Below are positions 61,588-64,000 of a DNA stretch of 64,000 bases, piece by piece. The first letter of the stretch is position 1, and each line of letters begins with the position of its first letter. Under the pieces are notes generated by a model. It saw only the letters and a program-made list of their open reading frames with translations, did not search any database and had not been told where the DNA came from. The stretch lies in NCBI GenBank assembly GCA_037447605.1, contig CM074807.1, positions 3,663,217 to 3,727,216 on the forward strand, given 5' to 3'. The stretch comes from Zygnema circumcarinatum. Its lineage: Eukaryota; Streptophyta; Zygnematophyceae; Zygnematales; Zygnemataceae. A program made the position numbers and the translations under genes.

Positions 61588-63910
61588 CTCCCTTCCCTTC
61601 CTCCCACCCTTCATGCACATCGCAGGTGTTCTGAATGTGGCCACTGCAAAGACTCCAGCTCAGTCCAAGTGCTCATCGCCTTCATGGAACGAATTGCTTT
61701 AAACCCTAAGACTATCGCCTCTCTAAACGAGGTCCCAGCAGGAGGACCAGTAGGAGAGAGGCACGTGGCAGCAGCTGGAGGCAACCGGCAATCAGGCAGA
61801 CCTGCTGCAACTCCATCGATTCCAATTGAAAGGAAATCAAAAGTTGCTCTCCCGCACGGAGATGTCTCTCTTAGCGCAGAAAACGATTCCAATTTTTCCC
61901 AATTTGCAAATAACTCAGCACGTGGAGAATGTACTAGCACGAAAAGACTTGAGATTAAGTCACCAAATGGGCATATGAGTCCTTCAACAAGGGAAAGTGG
62001 TCAAAAAGAAGATCATTCACACTTGAGGCAAACTGCAATTGAGGAAGACCAAGCAACGGAGAGAGTCTCCAACGGAGAGGTTTCAGACGCTGCAGATATC
62101 CCAAGAATGGCACCAAATAGTAGGCCAATTTCAGAGGATAAAGGTCTACCTATGTCTCCTATTCAAGAGCCAATCCACCTCCTAATGCGGCCCTCTTCAA
62201 AATCTCGGTTTACATCGTCCTTGAACAGTGCCGAAATTCCTCCAAAACGAAGCTCTTTGAAGTCTGAGCAAGAGGCTTGCCCAGCTTTAGGCTCCAATGG
62301 GGTCCCAAAAGGGAGTACAAAGCAGCAGACTGGACAGCAGCCATGGAGAGGAAACGTGGAGGAAAATGGAGTCTCTTGGGGGGAGGGGGAGGGTGGTTGT
62401 CAGAGGGGAGACAATGAGAGCATTCAGAAACGTTTGCTAGAGGCTATCACTCGTGTGCATCAGGTTTACTTTGTTGAACAGGTGAACATTCATTCTGTGT
62501 TGCTTTTTTGAAACATTGTATACAGTCTCACTCGGGCTGCAGGTGCCCTATTTGAATAGAAAAAGTGCTGCTCGAGAAAGGTGCTGTTCGCTACCCTAAC
62601 CCTAAACCCTAAATTCTAAGGCCCTCCTTGGGCTCTCGGAAAGTGCAGGATGGGCGGCAAGTGTTTGATCTCATGCTTACCATTCTGCTCGAAGTTACGC
62701 AGTCCGAATACGGATTCATCGGACATGTAGTTCTAAAAGAAGATGGCTCGCCCTGCCTCAAGGTCAGGCAGGCATTCTCACAACCCTAAACCCTAAACTT
62801 GTCATTCCTCATGTTGTCTTCTCTGTCTGTGGCAGAAAAAAGGGATGCATATGAACATGGTTTGTATGTGTGTTGCATGGCAGACCCAAGCCATCTCCAA
62901 CATTGCATGGACCCCTGAACTCAGAGAATGGTTTGCAAAAACAGCACCCCAAGGTCTTGTCTTCAACAATTTGGAAACTTTGTTCGGAGAAGTTCTCACT
63001 AAAGGCACGCAAGTGATCAGCAATGATCCAAAATCCGATCCGCGATCAACCGGATTGCCTGATGGGCACCCTCCTATGCATAATTTCATGGGAATGCCCC
63101 TTTACACTGGTGAGGATTCACAGACTCTTTTTTGCCTTTAGCATGTGCAGACAGTTGGTTGGACATTTTAGGGTTTCTTAAGACCTGTTCGGAATAAGAT
63201 GGCTGTGGTTGCAGGGTCGGCGATGATTGGAATGTTCGGTATCGCTAATAGGCCGGGAGGATATGATGAGAAGATTGTGAAGGAGATAGAGCCGTTGACT
63301 GTGACGGTGGCACAGATTCTCTATGCGGCTGGAGAACGGAACAGACGCATGGAAGCCGAGCAGCATCTCTCCAGCATAGTGCAGGTCTGTCACTGCCATG
63401 CTTGAAACCTACGTACTTGTACAGAAACTCAGAATTAATCGACAAAAGCCGTTTTTTTTTCAAAGTCAACAAGGAGAGAGAATGTTCTGCAAAAATTCAG
63501 CTGCTTCTGTGAAGAGGCAGAGTCTCTCCAGCAGTCCAAACGTCTCTTGAAAACCTCAAAAAGGAGCCCTACACCTTAGTTGCTATGCCGACCTTAGAAG
63601 AAGACAATCTTCTGAACGAAGCTTACATAATTTGAATCCAAATACCCGAGCTGTTTGTGAGAATTCCCAGTTAGCTAATCCGAGTAGTCAAATGCCGTTC
63701 GTTACTTAGTCAGCTCCCCTCTGCAGACTGTGCGAGAGGGAATTCTCTCTATGGCGGAGGATGGGCGAGTCACATCAATGAATCTTTCCGCTAGAAGCAT
63801 GTTCGGATACCAAGTAGAAGGCAGCAAAAGGAGCAGAGCCCCTCCCTCCAACCTTCACTTAAAGGAGCTTTTCTCAGTATTGGATGACGATCCCGACTTC
63901 ATGTTGCAAG
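61287..63910 (+). CDS. GAF-PAS sensor protein, 5' part (truncated by window end)
   Basis: Exons seen: 61287-61351 (or starting 61107 in the same frame), 61626-62481, 62649-62762, 62884-63109, 63215-63384 and 63727-63910; junctions keep frame and the last exon ends with a GTAAAG donor, so the gene continues past 64000. Exon 2 begins with a CSECGHC cluster and a long hydrophilic, probably disordered region. The GAF domain runs from LLEAITRVHQVYFVEQ through QSEYGFIGHVV, ISNIAWTPELREWF, GHPPMHNFMGMPLYTG and GMFGIANRPGGYDEKI, wording I associate with bacterial GAF-containing sensor kinases. A PAS domain follows (TVREGILSMAEDGRVTSMNL). The usual chromophore Cys context of phytochromes is not seen. 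Output domain (kinase or other) lies outside the window. Introns contain telo-box runs. Confidence 0.75.
62593..62799. other. Telo-box runs in two introns of the GAF-PAS gene
   Basis: CCCTAACCCTAAACCCTAAA-type sequence at 62593-62615 and again at 62782-62799, in consecutive introns on either side of the exon 62649-62762. Confidence 0.65.
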
Positions 63911-64000
63911 GTAAAGCAAGGAGAAACCCAAGCTTCATAGTCTTCATATGATGCTTTATTGCTGTCAGAAAGTGGGAAAATATAAGAGCTTTAGATCGCG

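Noticed and set aside
62649-63384. GAF domain considered as a phytochrome photosensory module
   Set aside because: The sequence lacks the bilin-binding Cys context and PHY-specific region. The wording matches generic sensor-kinase GAF domains instead.

Overview
This window is nuclear DNA from a streptophyte: a land plant or one of its close algal relatives. Every gene I could reconstruct is split by GT-AG introns that keep the reading frame across each junction, and the families are plant ones (GRAS regulators, SGS3, a LACS8/9-type acyl-CoA synthetase, carotenoid cleavage dioxygenases, a pTAC6/PAP8-like plastid transcription protein, a root-cap/LEA-related protein). Genes are fairly close together, and intergenic DNA and introns are full of GA/CT polypurine-polypyrimidine tracts. 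The GAF-PAS sensor and the catalase look less typical of seed plants, which together with the GRAS genes would suit a charophyte such as a zygnematophyte, or an early-diverging land plant. That placement is inference; no species can be named from the sequence alone.

Layout from left to right. 1.6-10.4 kb: two tandem GRAS genes (+) with matching five-exon structures. 11.4-17.1 kb: LACS gene (-, 12 coding exons). 17.1-20.2 kb: promoter-like DNA and short inverted-repeat elements. 20.2-24.8 kb: SGS3-like gene (-, 6 exons) with a very long proline/glycine-rich front half. 24.8-26.8 kb: a second cluster of the same short elements. 26.8-32.8 kb: splicing factor SF3A3 (+, 12 exons). 34.0-37.8 and 38.9-41.8 kb: tandem carotenoid cleavage dioxygenases (+, 7 exons each). 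42.5-45.1 kb: catalase (-, 6 exons). 46.4-48.1 kb: secreted root-cap/LEA-related protein (-, 4 exons). 50.1-52.9 kb: pTAC6/PAP8-like plastid protein (-, 6 exons). 53.9-55.8 kb: small RGG/acidic protein (-, 4 exons). 55.8-61.1 kb: no convincing gene. 61.3-64 kb: 5' part of a GAF-PAS sensor protein (+), cut by the window end.

The genes do not form one pathway. They are ordinary housekeeping and stress/plastid genes. Themes that recur are tandem duplication (GRAS, CCD), G-box CACGTG clusters upstream of the GRAS, LACS, SF3A3, CCD and catalase genes, and a GTAC-containing word (CCGTACGG/TTCGTACGG) concentrated in intergenic DNA. The most unusual structure is the set of small non-coding mobile-element-like sequences on both sides of the SGS3 gene: three copies of a MITE with 19-bp terminal inverted repeats, a fourth related element, two inverted copies of a 160-bp repeat, and a pair of paralogous sites, one filled by MITEs and one empty. 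All exon borders below were derived by reading splice sites and checking frame continuity. They have not been confirmed with transcripts.
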